NCBI GenBank assembly: GCA_964385045.1
Contig: CAYLNM010000153.1
Coordinates: 1 to 10,311 of the forward strand
Reading direction: 5' to 3'
Length of the DNA: 10,311 nucleotides
Origin: CAYLNM01 sp964385045
GTDB lineage: Bacteria > Planctomycetota > Phycisphaerae > Phycisphaerales > SM1A02
Made by a program: the position numbers and the translations under genes. The notes beneath the pieces were generated by a model, which was not told where the DNA came from, ran no database searches, and saw only the letters and a program-made list of their open reading frames with translations. Numbering within the stretch: the first letter of the stretch is position 1; every line of letters starts with the position of its first letter. This document shows positions 1-6,817 of the stretch, piece after piece.

Positions 1-41
1 CCCCGCCGCCTCCGCCGCCCGACTCCGTATCCTCATCGCTC

Positions 42-62
42 CCCGCCCGGGCCTCGGGCGGG
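42..62. other. GC stem-loop in the region before leuS
   Basis: Perfect 8-bp inverted repeat (42-49 with 55-62) around a 5-base loop, 130 bp before the chosen leuS start. There is no T-run after it, so it is not a classical terminator. It could be the factor-dependent end of a gene left of the window or a leader structure of leuS. Chance pairing is easy in sequence this GC-rich. The rest of 1-191 shows no gene and no convincing promoter: a TATCCT hexamer at 28-33 has no matching -35. Confidence 0.25.
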
Positions 63-191
63 ACCGCCACGTCCCGGGCCCCACGTCCGAGCCGTCCCGC
101 GTCCGGCGACGGCCGCGCATGCCCCGTCGTGGCGGCATCGTCGACCCGAGCCCCGACGCGCCCCGCGTCCGATCCCGCCGCGAGCCCGCCC

Positions 192-3100
192 ATGACCCGC
201 CCGCACGGCACCCCCGCCGCCCCCGCGACCGAGGCCGCCATCGACGCCGACGCCCCCCGGCACCGCTACGACGCGGACATGGCCCGCACCATCGAGGCCC
301 GCTGGCAGCGGGCGTGGGCCGAGGCGGCGTGCTTCCGCACCCCGAACCCCGGCGACGCCGGATTCGACGCCGCGAAGCCGAAGTTCTACTGCCTCGACAT
401 GTTTCCGTATCCCTCCGGCGCCGGCCTGCACGTCGGCCACCCGGAGGGCTACACCGCCACCGACATCCTCTGCCGCTACAAGCGGATGAACGGCTTCAAC
501 GTCCTTCACGCGATGGGCTGGGACGCCTTCGGCCTGCCGGCCGAGCAGTACGCGATCCAGACCGGCGTGCACCCGGCGGTGACCACCCGCACCGCGATCG
601 ACAACTTCCGGCGGCAGCTGCAGCTCTTCGGCTTCTCGTACGACTGGGACCGCGAGCTCGCGACCATCGACCCGGCGTACTACCGCTGGACGCAGTGGAT
701 CTGGCTCCGCTGCTACGAGTCGTGGTTCGATCCGCGGGTCGACGCCGCCCGGCCCGTGGCGCAGCTCGAGGCCGACCTCGACGCGGGACGGCTGGTGCTC
801 GACGCGAACGGCCGGGCCGTGGACGCGGGGGCGGGGGCGGCGCAGGCCGATCCGGAGGCGTGGGGCCGCCTCGACGCGGACGGGCGCCGCGCGGTGATCG
901 ACGACCACCGGCTCGCGTACCTGGGCGAGCAGACCGTGAACTGGTGCCCGAAGCTCGGCACCGCGCTGGCCAACGAGGAGGTCATCGACGGCCGGAGCGA
1001 GCGCGGCCAGCACCCGGTGCTCCGGAAGCCGCTCCGTCAGTGGATGTTCCGCATCACCGCGTACGCCGAGCGGCTGCTCCGGGACCTTGACGGGCTGCAC
1101 TGGCCCGAGTCGACGCTGACGATGCAGCGGGAGTGGATCGGCCGCAGCGAGGGGGCGGAGATCGACTTCGCGCTCCTCGACCCGCCCGCCGCGATCGCCG
1201 CCGCGGGCGGGGACGCGGCCCGGCTGCGGGTCTTCACCACCCGGCCCGACACGATCGGGGGCGCGACGTACATGGTGGTCGCCCCGGAACACCCGCTGGT
1301 GGAGGCGGTGCTGGCCGACCCGCCCGCGGGCACCGATGTCGACCGGCTGCGGGCGTACGTCGACGCGGCTCGGAATCGCGCCGACGTCGACCGCATGGCC
1401 GATGCGGACGAGAAGACCGGTGTCGACACCGGGGTGCGGGCGATCAACCCCGCCACTGGGGACGCGATCCCGGTCTGGACCGCCGACTACGTGCTCATGG
1501 GCTACGGCACCGGCGCGATCATGGCCGTCCCCGCCCACGACGAGCGCGACTTCGCGTTCGCCCTCGCCTTCGACCTGCCGATCGTCGACGTGGTGCACAC
1601 GGCCGAGGCGGCGGCGATCCGCGAGGCGGCGGTGCGGCTGCTCGACGATCCGGGCGCGGTGCCCGCCGACGCGCGGATCGCCGCGATCGCCGGGTACGTG
1701 CACGCCCGCACCGGCGGAGGCGGCGCGACCCCGGCCGAGCCCGACGCGGCCTGGGCGGCGGCCACCGGGGGGGGCGGCGGCGGCGTGCCCAAGGCGCTCC
1801 GCAGCCGGATCACGCGGCTCGCGGCCACGGCGGCGGGCGGTCCGGACGCCGAGCCCGACGTGATCGCCCTGGCCGAGGCGGCCCGCGATCACCGGCTCGT
1901 CCGGCTGAGCGGCGAGGCGGACGCGGCCCACGGCACCGCGGTGAACAGCCCCGCGGGCGGCCCCCGGCTCGACGGCCTCCCGACCGCGGCGGCCAGGGAG
2001 GCGGCGATCGACTGGGTGGAGGCCTCGGGCATCGGCCGCCGCCGCGTCAACTACCGGCTCCGCGACTGGCTCTTCAGCCGCCAGCGGTACTGGGGCGAGC
2101 CGTTCCCGATCGTCTTCGACGAGCACGGCCACCACCACCCCGTGGATCCCGACCGCCTGCCGGTGGAGCTTCCCGAGCTCGCCGACTACGAGCCGGTGGA
2201 GTCCGACGAGCCGGTGCCGCTGCTCGCCAAGGCGATCGACTGGGTCGAGACGACGGCGGGCGAGGCCGGCGTGTCGCCCGACCGGCTCCCGCCCGAGACG
2301 CCGGTGCGGCGCGAGACGAACACCATGCCCGGCTGGGCCGGCTCGTGCTGGTACTACCTGCGGTTCTGCGACCCCGGCAACGACGAGCGCTTCGTCGGCC
2401 GCGACGCCGAGCGGTACTGGCTCGTCTCGCGGAAGGGCGACGCGTCGCGACCCGCCGGGCCCGGCGAGGCCTGGGATCCCACCCGGCACCACCGCGGCGG
2501 CGTGGACCTGTACGTCGGGGGCGCCGAGCACGCCGTCCTGCACCTGCTCTACGCCCGGTTCTGGCACAAGGTGCTCTTCGACCTCGGCGAGGTGTCGACG
2601 CCGGAGCCCTTCGGCCGGCTGTTCCACCAGGGGATGATCACGAGCTTCGCCTTCCAGCGGGCCGACCGGTCGCTCGTCCCCGTGGACGAGGTCGACGAGC
2701 GGCCGGCCGCGCGCGACGGCGACGACCCGACCTTCGTCGAGCGGGCGACGGGCGAGCCGGTGACCCGCGTGATCGCGAAGATGTCCAAGAGCCTGCGCAA
2801 CGTCATCAACCCCGACGACGTGATCGAGTCGTACGGGGCGGACACGTTCCGGCTCTACGAGATGTACATGGGGCCGCTCGAGGCGAGCAAGCCCTGGAAC
2901 ACCCAGGACATCGCCGGTCCGTTCCGGTTCCTGCAGCGGGCGTGGCGCCTCGCGGTGGACGAGTCGACGGGGGAGCTGCGGCTCGCGGACGCGCCGAACG
3001 ACGAGCTCGAGACCCGGCTGCACCGCACCATCGACAAGGTGGGCGGCGACGTCGAGCGGCTCGCCTTCAACACCGCGATCGCGGCGATGATCGAGTTCGT

Positions 3101-3464
3101 GAACGAGGCCACCAAGGCCGGCCCGCTGACGGACGATCAACTCGCGCGGTTCGTCACCTGCCTCGCGCCGTTCGCCCCGCATCTCGCGGAGGAGCTCTGG
3201 TCGCGCCTCGGCCGCGAGGGGCTCGTGGCCGAGCAGCCGTGGCCGGCCGTCGACGCCGACCGGCTCGTCGACGACTCGGTCGAGCTGCCGGTGCAGGTGA
3301 ACGGCAAGGTGCGCGGCCGCGTCACCGTGGCCGCGGACGCGGAGCCGTCAGCGATCGAGGCGGCGGCGCTGGCGGACGAGGCGGTCGCGGCCGCGATCGG
3401 CGAGCAGACGGTGCGCAAGGTCATCGTCGTGCCCGGGCGCATCGTCAACGTGATCGCGTCGTGA
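192..3464 (+). CDS. leuS: Leucyl-tRNA synthetase, enlarged form
   Basis: Cytoplasmic class I synthetase that charges tRNA-Leu with leucine and edits mischarged products. Numbering is from ATG 192 (1090 aa; E. coli about 860). The HIGH-type motif reads HVGH (80-83) after PYPSGAGL. The CP1 editing domain has TTRPDT (349-354) and GTGAIMAVPAHDERD (439-453), including the Asp residues that hold the amino group. RDWLFSRQRYWGEPFPI follows, then KMSKS (863-867, bases 2778-2792), the anticodon-binding helices and the usual C-terminal VQVNGKVRG segment. All catalytic and editing motifs are intact. Extra sequence lies near residues 182-238, 470-570 and about 25 residues before DLYVGGAEHA. Of the zinc-domain cysteines only the one in VNWCP (C252) remains. 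Start: ATG 192 precedes the conserved RYDADMARTIEARWQ; GTG 129 (1111 aa) is an in-frame alternative, and the frame stays open to the left edge with no other start. No clear ribosome site precedes either. Confidence 0.96.
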   Translation: MTRPHGTPAAPATEAAIDADAPRHRYDADMARTIEARWQRAWAEAACFRTPNPGDAGFDAAKPKFYCLDMFPYPSGAGLHVGHPEGYTATDILCRYKRMNGFNVLHAMGWDAFGLPAEQYAIQTGVHPAVTTRTAIDNFRRQLQLFGFSYDWDRELATIDPAYYRWTQWIWLRCYESWFDPRVDAARPVAQLEADLDAGRLVLDANGRAVDAGAGAAQADPEAWGRLDADGRRAVIDDHRLAYLGEQTVNWCPKLGTALANEEVIDGRSERGQHPVLRKPLRQWMFRITAYAERLLRDLDGLHWPESTLTMQREWIGRSEGAEIDFALLDPPAAIAAAGGDAARLRVFTTRPDTIGGATYMVVAPEHPLVEAVLADPPAGTDVDRLRAYVDAARNRADVDRMADADEKTGVDTGVRAINPATGDAIPVWTADYVLMGYGTGAIMAVPAHDERDFAFALAFDLPIVDVVHTAEAAAIREAAVRLLDDPGAVPADARIAAIAGYVHARTGGGGATPAEPDAAWAAATGGGGGGVPKALRSRITRLAATAAGGPDAEPDVIALAEAARDHRLVRLSGEADAAHGTAVNSPAGGPRLDGLPTAAAREAAIDWVEASGIGRRRVNYRLRDWLFSRQRYWGEPFPIVFDEHGHHHPVDPDRLPVELPELADYEPVESDEPVPLLAKAIDWVETTAGEAGVSPDRLPPETPVRRETNTMPGWAGSCWYYLRFCDPGNDERFVGRDAERYWLVSRKGDASRPAGPGEAWDPTRHHRGGVDLYVGGAEHAVLHLLYARFWHKVLFDLGEVSTPEPFGRLFHQGMITSFAFQRADRSLVPVDEVDERPAARDGDDPTFVERATGEPVTRVIAKMSKSLRNVINPDDVIESYGADTFRLYEMYMGPLEASKPWNTQDIAGPFRFLQRAWRLAVDESTGELRLADAPNDELETRLHRTIDKVGGDVERLAFNTAIAAMIEFVNEATKAGPLTDDQLARFVTCLAPFAPHLAEELWSRLGREGLVAEQPWPAVDADRLVDDSVELPVQVNGKVRGRVTVAADAEPSAIEAAALADEAVAAAIGEQTVRKVIVVPGRIVNVIAS

Positions 3465-3470
3465 CGGGAT

Positions 3471-3489
3471 CGGCGACGTGGCGTCGCCG
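3471..3489. terminator. Stem-loop between convergent leuS and hup
   Basis: Perfect 8-bp stem (CGGCGACG with CGTCGCCG) and a 3-base loop, 7 bases after the leuS stop and 51 bases past the hup stop. The only hairpin noted in the 76-bp convergent spacer, it could end transcription from both sides. Neither strand has the U-run of an intrinsic terminator, so stopping would need a factor or a U-free mechanism. Confidence 0.4.
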
Positions 3490-3540
3490 GGCGTCCTGCC
3501 CCGCCCCGGGATCGACGGCGCGGGTCGGCCGTACGCTCCG

Positions 3541-3813
3541 TCAGCGGATGCCGTCGCGGAGCGCGGTCGACGGCTTGAAGCCGACCGTCACCGACTCCTT
3601 GACCTCCATCGGCTCGCCGGTGGCGGGGTTGCGCACCGTGCGGGCGGCCCGCGTCTTGCGCTGGAAGGAGCCGAAACCCACGATGGTGACCGACTCGTCC
3701 TCCTTGATGCCGGACGTGATGGAGTGGAGCACGGCCTCGACGGCGCGCTGCGCCACCACCTTCGGCACGTCCATCTCTGCGGCGACGGAGTCGACGAGCT
3801 GGCCCTTGTTCAT
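3541..3813 (-). CDS. hup: HU-family DNA-binding protein
   Basis: Small histone-like protein that dimerises, bends DNA and helps compact the nucleoid. The product is 90 residues, the standard HU length. It opens with MNKGQLVDSVA, followed by the helical dimerisation half, the GFGSF turn (46-50), the beta-arm with RNPATGE (61-67) and the final helix with GFKPS. Pro63, the residue that intercalates at kinks in HU/IHF proteins, is present. These features fit HU; a sequence-specific IHF-like role cannot be excluded from one sequence. The start is firm: AGGAG lies 7 bases upstream and a promoter sits just beyond. It converges with leuS and diverges from the dehydrogenase, so it is probably a single-gene unit. 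Confidence 0.96.
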   Translation of the reverse strand: MNKGQLVDSVAAEMDVPKVVAQRAVEAVLHSITSGIKEDESVTIVGFGSFQRKTRAARTVRNPATGEPMEVKESVTVGFKPSTALRDGIR

Positions 3814-3819
3814 CGCGGT

Positions 3820-3824
3820 CTCCT
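3820..3824 (-). promoter_or_regulatory. Ribosome binding site of hup
   Basis: AGGAG on the minus strand with six bases between it and the ATG at 3813-3811. It fixes the hup start and is the clearest Shine-Dalgarno site in the window. Confidence 0.75.
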
Positions 3825-3842
3825 GGGGCGTTCGAAGCGACG

Positions 3843-3872
3843 AGGATACCGGCGACCGCGAGCACGTGTCAA
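3843..3872 (-). promoter_or_regulatory. Housekeeping-sigma promoter of hup
   Basis: On the minus strand a perfect TTGACA (3872-3867) is followed after 18 bases by TATCCT (3848-3843, four of six matches to TATAAT). Transcription would start near 3836, giving a leader of roughly 20 bases that contains the ribosome site. An A-rich patch (CAAAAGC, about 3873-3880) lies directly upstream and could act as an UP-like element. CACGTG (3863-3868) overlaps the -35. In DNA this GC-rich, this hexamer pair correctly placed before a gene is unlikely to be chance. Confidence 0.75.
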
Positions 3873-3879
3873 TGCTTTT

Positions 3880-3894
3880 GCCCGTGTCACGGGC
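3880..3894. promoter_or_regulatory. 15-bp palindrome upstream of the hup -35
   Basis: Perfect inverted repeat GCCCGTG-T-CACGGGC whose near edge lies 7 bases beyond the -35 hexamer. Size, symmetry and position suit a binding site for a dimeric regulator, probably an activator given its place upstream of -35. It could also serve the divergent dehydrogenase gene. No regulator is encoded nearby, so the protein is unknown. Confidence 0.4.
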
Positions 3895-4065
3895 GATTCC
3901 GACGATGCACCGGTCCGAGCCGACCGCACGCCGCGGCGATGCGGCGGCGACGCGCGATCGCCGTCGTCGCGTGCGGACGATCCTGCGGACGAGCGGTGGA
4001 TCGGGCGTGGAGCACGGCGACGCTCCGTACGCCCACGCGACGCCGCGGCGAGGACGGGCGGCACG

Positions 4066-5094
4066 ATGACCGTCGAGCCGCGTCCCGTGATCGTCGTCAC
4101 CGAGCATCTGCATCCCGAGGCCGTCGCGCGCCTCGCCCGCGCGGCCGACGTCCGGCGCGTCGCCCCCGAGGACGCCGGACGCGACCGCGCGCTCGCGGAT
4201 GCCGAGGCGCTCGTCGTCCGCACCTACACCACCGTCGACGCGGCCCTGCTCGATCGTGCTCCGCGCCTGCGCGTCGTCGGCCGGGCCGGCGTCGGCCTCG
4301 ACGCGATCGACGTGACGGCCTGCCGCGCCCGCGGCATCGAGGTGGTGCACACGCCCGACGCGAACTCGTTCGCCGTGGTCGGCTGGGTGCTCGGCACGCT
4401 GCTCACGCACCTGCGGCCCTTCCCCGCCGTGCCGCCCGAGGGAACCGGCGGCCGCGCGTGGCGTCGCCTGCGGGAGGATGCGCTCGCCCCGCGGTCGCCC
4501 GAGGCGATGACGGCCGGCGTGCTCGGCCTCGGCCGCGTGGGACGCCGCGTGGCCGCCGCCCTCGCCGGGCTCGGCGCCCGCGTGCTCTTCCACGACCTGC
4601 GGTCGATCGATCCCGCGGTGGCCGCCGCCGCCGGCGCCGAGCCGGTGCCCCTCGACGTCCTGCACGCCGAATCCGAGGTCCTCACGCTCCACGTCGACGG
4701 CCGCCCCGCCAACCGCGGGCTGTACGGCGCCGCACGGCTCGCGGCGCTGCGCGACGACGTCGTCCTCATGAACGCGAGCCGCGGTCTCGTGGTCGACCCC
4801 GCGGACCTGCGGGCCTTCCTCGACGCCCGCCCCCGCGCGACGGCGATCCTCGACGTGCACGAGCCCGAGCCGGTGCCGCCGGGCCATCCGCTCCTCGGCC
4901 ACCCGCGGGCGATCCTGACCCCCCACGTGGCCAGCCGCACCGAAGCGGCGCAGCGGGCGATGAGCGGCGTGGTGGACGACGTGCTGGCGGTGCTCGCCGG
5001 ACGGTCGCCTCGGCATCCGGCGCCGAATGCCGGCACGCGCGGGGCGCCCGACGCCGACGCCGGCCCGGTCCCCGGCCCCGACGTCAGCGGATGA
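4066..5094 (+). CDS. D-isomer-specific 2-hydroxyacid dehydrogenase
   Basis: NAD-dependent enzyme of the phosphoglycerate/lactate/glycerate dehydrogenase family, 342 aa, cytoplasmic. The Rossmann motif GLGRVG is at 154-159 with Asp177 ending the next strand, which suggests NAD over NADP. The catalytic set is complete: Arg239 in NASRG, Glu268 in HEPEP, His287 in TPHVAS, matching the Arg-Glu-His triad of E. coli SerA. VGRAGVGLDAID (71-82) is the usual substrate-loop region. There is no C-terminal ACT domain, so serine feedback as in long SerA is not expected. The segment usually rich in PLTxxT reads HVDGRPANRGL instead. The last ~28 residues are Pro/Ala-rich and probably disordered. Substrate is undetermined: 3-phosphoglycerate, glyoxylate or another 2-oxoacid are possible. 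Start ATG 4066 has only a distant GAGGA (4049-4053). The stop overlaps the lepB stop region. Confidence 0.88.
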   Translation: MTVEPRPVIVVTEHLHPEAVARLARAADVRRVAPEDAGRDRALADAEALVVRTYTTVDAALLDRAPRLRVVGRAGVGLDAIDVTACRARGIEVVHTPDANSFAVVGWVLGTLLTHLRPFPAVPPEGTGGRAWRRLREDALAPRSPEAMTAGVLGLGRVGRRVAAALAGLGARVLFHDLRSIDPAVAAAAGAEPVPLDVLHAESEVLTLHVDGRPANRGLYGAARLAALRDDVVLMNASRGLVVDPADLRAFLDARPRATAILDVHEPEPVPPGHPLLGHPRAILTPHVASRTEAAQRAMSGVVDDVLAVLAGRSPRHPAPNAGTRGAPDADAGPVPGPDVSG

Positions 5095-6748
5095 ACCGCA
5101 GGTCGCCGAAGTTGGGGATGAAGCCGCGGCCACCCTCGTTGAGCGGATGCAGGGCGGGGAAGTAGACGACCCACGCCTTGCCGAGCAGCAGCGACCGGTG
5201 CACGACGAAGGCCGACGGGTCGACCTGCTCGGCCACGATCGGATGCGGCGAGCCCCACGCCCGCGAGTCGCTCGAGGCGAGCGTGTTGTCGCCGAGCATG
5301 TAGAACTGGTCCGGGCCCATGCGGGCCGGCGTGGTGGGATGGCATCCGTAGCCGTGCGAGGCCCGGAGCTCGCCGAGGTCCGGCCGCGGCGGGTTGCTGC
5401 GCAGGCTGAAGGGCAGCTTGCCGGGGTCGTACGGCGCGTAGTGGATGTCGCGGTCCACCTCGACGCGGTCGAGCTCGACCGGACCGCCCTCGAAGCGCCA
5501 GCGGATCAGGGCCATCGACTGCGGACGCCGGGCCGCGAGGGCTCCGAGGGACTCGGCGTCGTCGCCGCCCGCGGCGCGGCCCGTGGTCCGCTCGAGCCGC
5601 TCGCGCGGTCGCCAGTCGTAGACGTGCTCGAGCACCGTCCGGCCGCCGAGCCGCAGCACCAGCCGCTGGTCGGCGTGCCAGCACTCGATCCGCACCGGAC
5701 GCCCGGCGACGAGCTCGGGCGTCTCGACCGGAGCCGGGCCGCTCCACCCGGCGTCGGGGCCGAGGTCCGCCATCGCCTCCGGCCGCATCCGGACGCGAGC
5801 CACGCCGCCTCCGAGCTCCCAGCGGTACTGCGTGCCGCGGACCTCGAGCTCGATCGTCACCGCCTGCCCGTCCGCGCCGGGGGTGACGGTGCCCGCGATC
5901 CGCAGGTCGCCCACCGGCCGGTCGCCGGCGTCGGCGGTGCGGCTGAGCTGGTTGTAGGGATGCCAGTCGTTCAGCATCCGGCGGGCGTCCTTGCTCCACT
6001 CGAGGATGGCGAGACCGTCGCCGTCGTGCACGTAGGTGCCCTCGGCGAACGCCCAGCCGTCGCCCGCGAGCGGGTTGCGCCGCGGGTCCGCGTCCAGATC
6101 GTCGGGCAGGTGCAGGCTGCGGAAGACCGGCTGCCAGACCGCCGCCTGGACGTGGTCCGGCTTGCGGCGCACGACGTACTGGTCGAAGTCGTCGGCCGCT
6201 TCGAGCGGGGCGGAGAAGACGTCGCCGTCCAGGAGCCACAGCGACTCGTTCGGGAGTCCGACCAGCCGCTTGATGAAGTTGCCGTCGGCCCCGTTGGGGT
6301 TCGTCGGGTTCTTGAAGACGACCACGTCGAACCGCTTGGGCTCGCGGAACGCGTAGTACAGCTTGTTGATGAGGATGCGGTCGCCCGCCCGCGGGTGGAT
6401 GCGGCGCAGGGCCCCGGTGCCTCGCTCGGTCCGGTTCGGGCCCATCAGCGGGTCCGACAGCTCGGCGATGCGGCGTGGCAGGTCCTGCGAGGGGCCGGCG
6501 GACGCATCGAAGCCCACCGCATACGGCCATCCGGTCTCGGGGGCCCGGAAGTCGAGGTGCTGCCCGAGCAGGGTCGGGGCCATCGACCCCGTGGGGATCA
6601 CGAAGCCCTCGGTGACGAACGCCCGGAAGGTCATCGCCACCACGAAGGCGACGATCAGCGACTGCATCGTCTCGACGACGTTCGACCCGCCGGACCGCTC
6701 GGCGTCGGCGTCGGCGTCGGCGTCGGCATGGGAGGGGGACTGGCGCAC
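5084..6748 (-). CDS. lepB: Signal peptidase I, with large internal insert
   Basis: Membrane serine protease that removes signal peptides from exported proteins. It is 554 aa, against about 180-320 in most bacteria. Order: an Asp/Ala-rich N-terminus (8-16), one membrane segment (about 28-45), FVIPTGSMAPTL with nucleophile Ser55, GDRILINKL (122-130), then GNFIKRLVGLPNE with general-base Lys160. The last conserved box, LGDNTLASSDSRAWG, is at 485-499. Residues about 176-475 are an insert between the Lys box and the last box; much of it looks beta-rich (282-322, 350-379, 413-437). The GTG start is supported by GAGG six bases upstream; Met28 would cut into the membrane-proximal part. It follows ricT by 69 bp, probably in the same transcript. 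Its 3' end overlaps the convergent dehydrogenase gene by 11 bp, with no terminator visible. Confidence 0.94.
   Translation of the reverse strand: MRQSPSHADADADADAERSGGSNVVETMQSLIVAFVVAMTFRAFVTEGFVIPTGSMAPTLLGQHLDFRAPETGWPYAVGFDASAGPSQDLPRRIAELSDPLMGPNRTERGTGALRRIHPRAGDRILINKLYYAFREPKRFDVVVFKNPTNPNGADGNFIKRLVGLPNESLWLLDGDVFSAPLEAADDFDQYVVRRKPDHVQAAVWQPVFRSLHLPDDLDADPRRNPLAGDGWAFAEGTYVHDGDGLAILEWSKDARRMLNDWHPYNQLSRTADAGDRPVGDLRIAGTVTPGADGQAVTIELEVRGTQYRWELGGGVARVRMRPEAMADLGPDAGWSGPAPVETPELVAGRPVRIECWHADQRLVLRLGGRTVLEHVYDWRPRERLERTTGRAAGGDDAESLGALAARRPQSMALIRWRFEGGPVELDRVEVDRDIHYAPYDPGKLPFSLRSNPPRPDLGELRASHGYGCHPTTPARMGPDQFYMLGDNTLASSDSRAWGSPHPIVAEQVDPSAFVVHRSLLLGKAWVVYFPALHPLNEGGRGFIPNFGDLRFIR
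6701..6727. repeat. Hexamer tandem repeat in the lepB 5' end
   Basis: Four exact copies of GGCGTC plus a partial fifth. On the lepB strand they encode alternating Asp-Ala just before the membrane segment. Copy-number change would keep the frame and alter only the length of the acidic N-terminus. Confidence 0.8.
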
Positions 6749-6754
6749 GGCGGA

Positions 6755-6758
6755 CCTC
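6755..6758 (-). promoter_or_regulatory. Ribosome binding site of lepB
   Basis: GAGG on the minus strand, six bases before the GTG at 6748-6746. It decides for GTG over the internal ATG at Met28. No good promoter is visible in the 69-bp gap after ricT, which favours co-transcription. Confidence 0.5.
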
Positions 6759-6817
6759 GAAGGGGACGAACGCGGGGCCGCGCGGGCACCCGCCGGCGAA
6801 CCGCCCAGTCTACGGCA

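Noticed and set aside
28..33. TATCCT as a -10 for leuS, identical to the hup -10
   Set aside because: No -35-like hexamer at the right distance, and it lies far from the start.
119..1090. Start ATG 119 with a 323-codon frame
   Set aside because: Frame +1 to leuS, Arg/Pro-rich, no domain.
33..3182. 1049-codon open frame on the minus strand opposite leuS
   Set aside because: It mirrors leuS codons; its product is Arg/Val/Gly/Pro low-complexity without a known domain. Long antisense frames are expected at this GC content.
1133..4069. Plus-strand open frame overlapping leuS and hup
   Set aside because: Arg/Gly-rich frame-shifted reading of leuS that runs on through hup antisense; no domain recognised.
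4224..6530. 768-codon minus-strand frame overlapping lepB and the dehydrogenase
   Set aside because: A shifted reading of lepB with no motif of its own; the lepB frame has all catalytic boxes.
6749..6817. TAGACT-like hexamer as a lepB promoter
   Set aside because: No -35 partner; short gap after ricT fits co-transcription.
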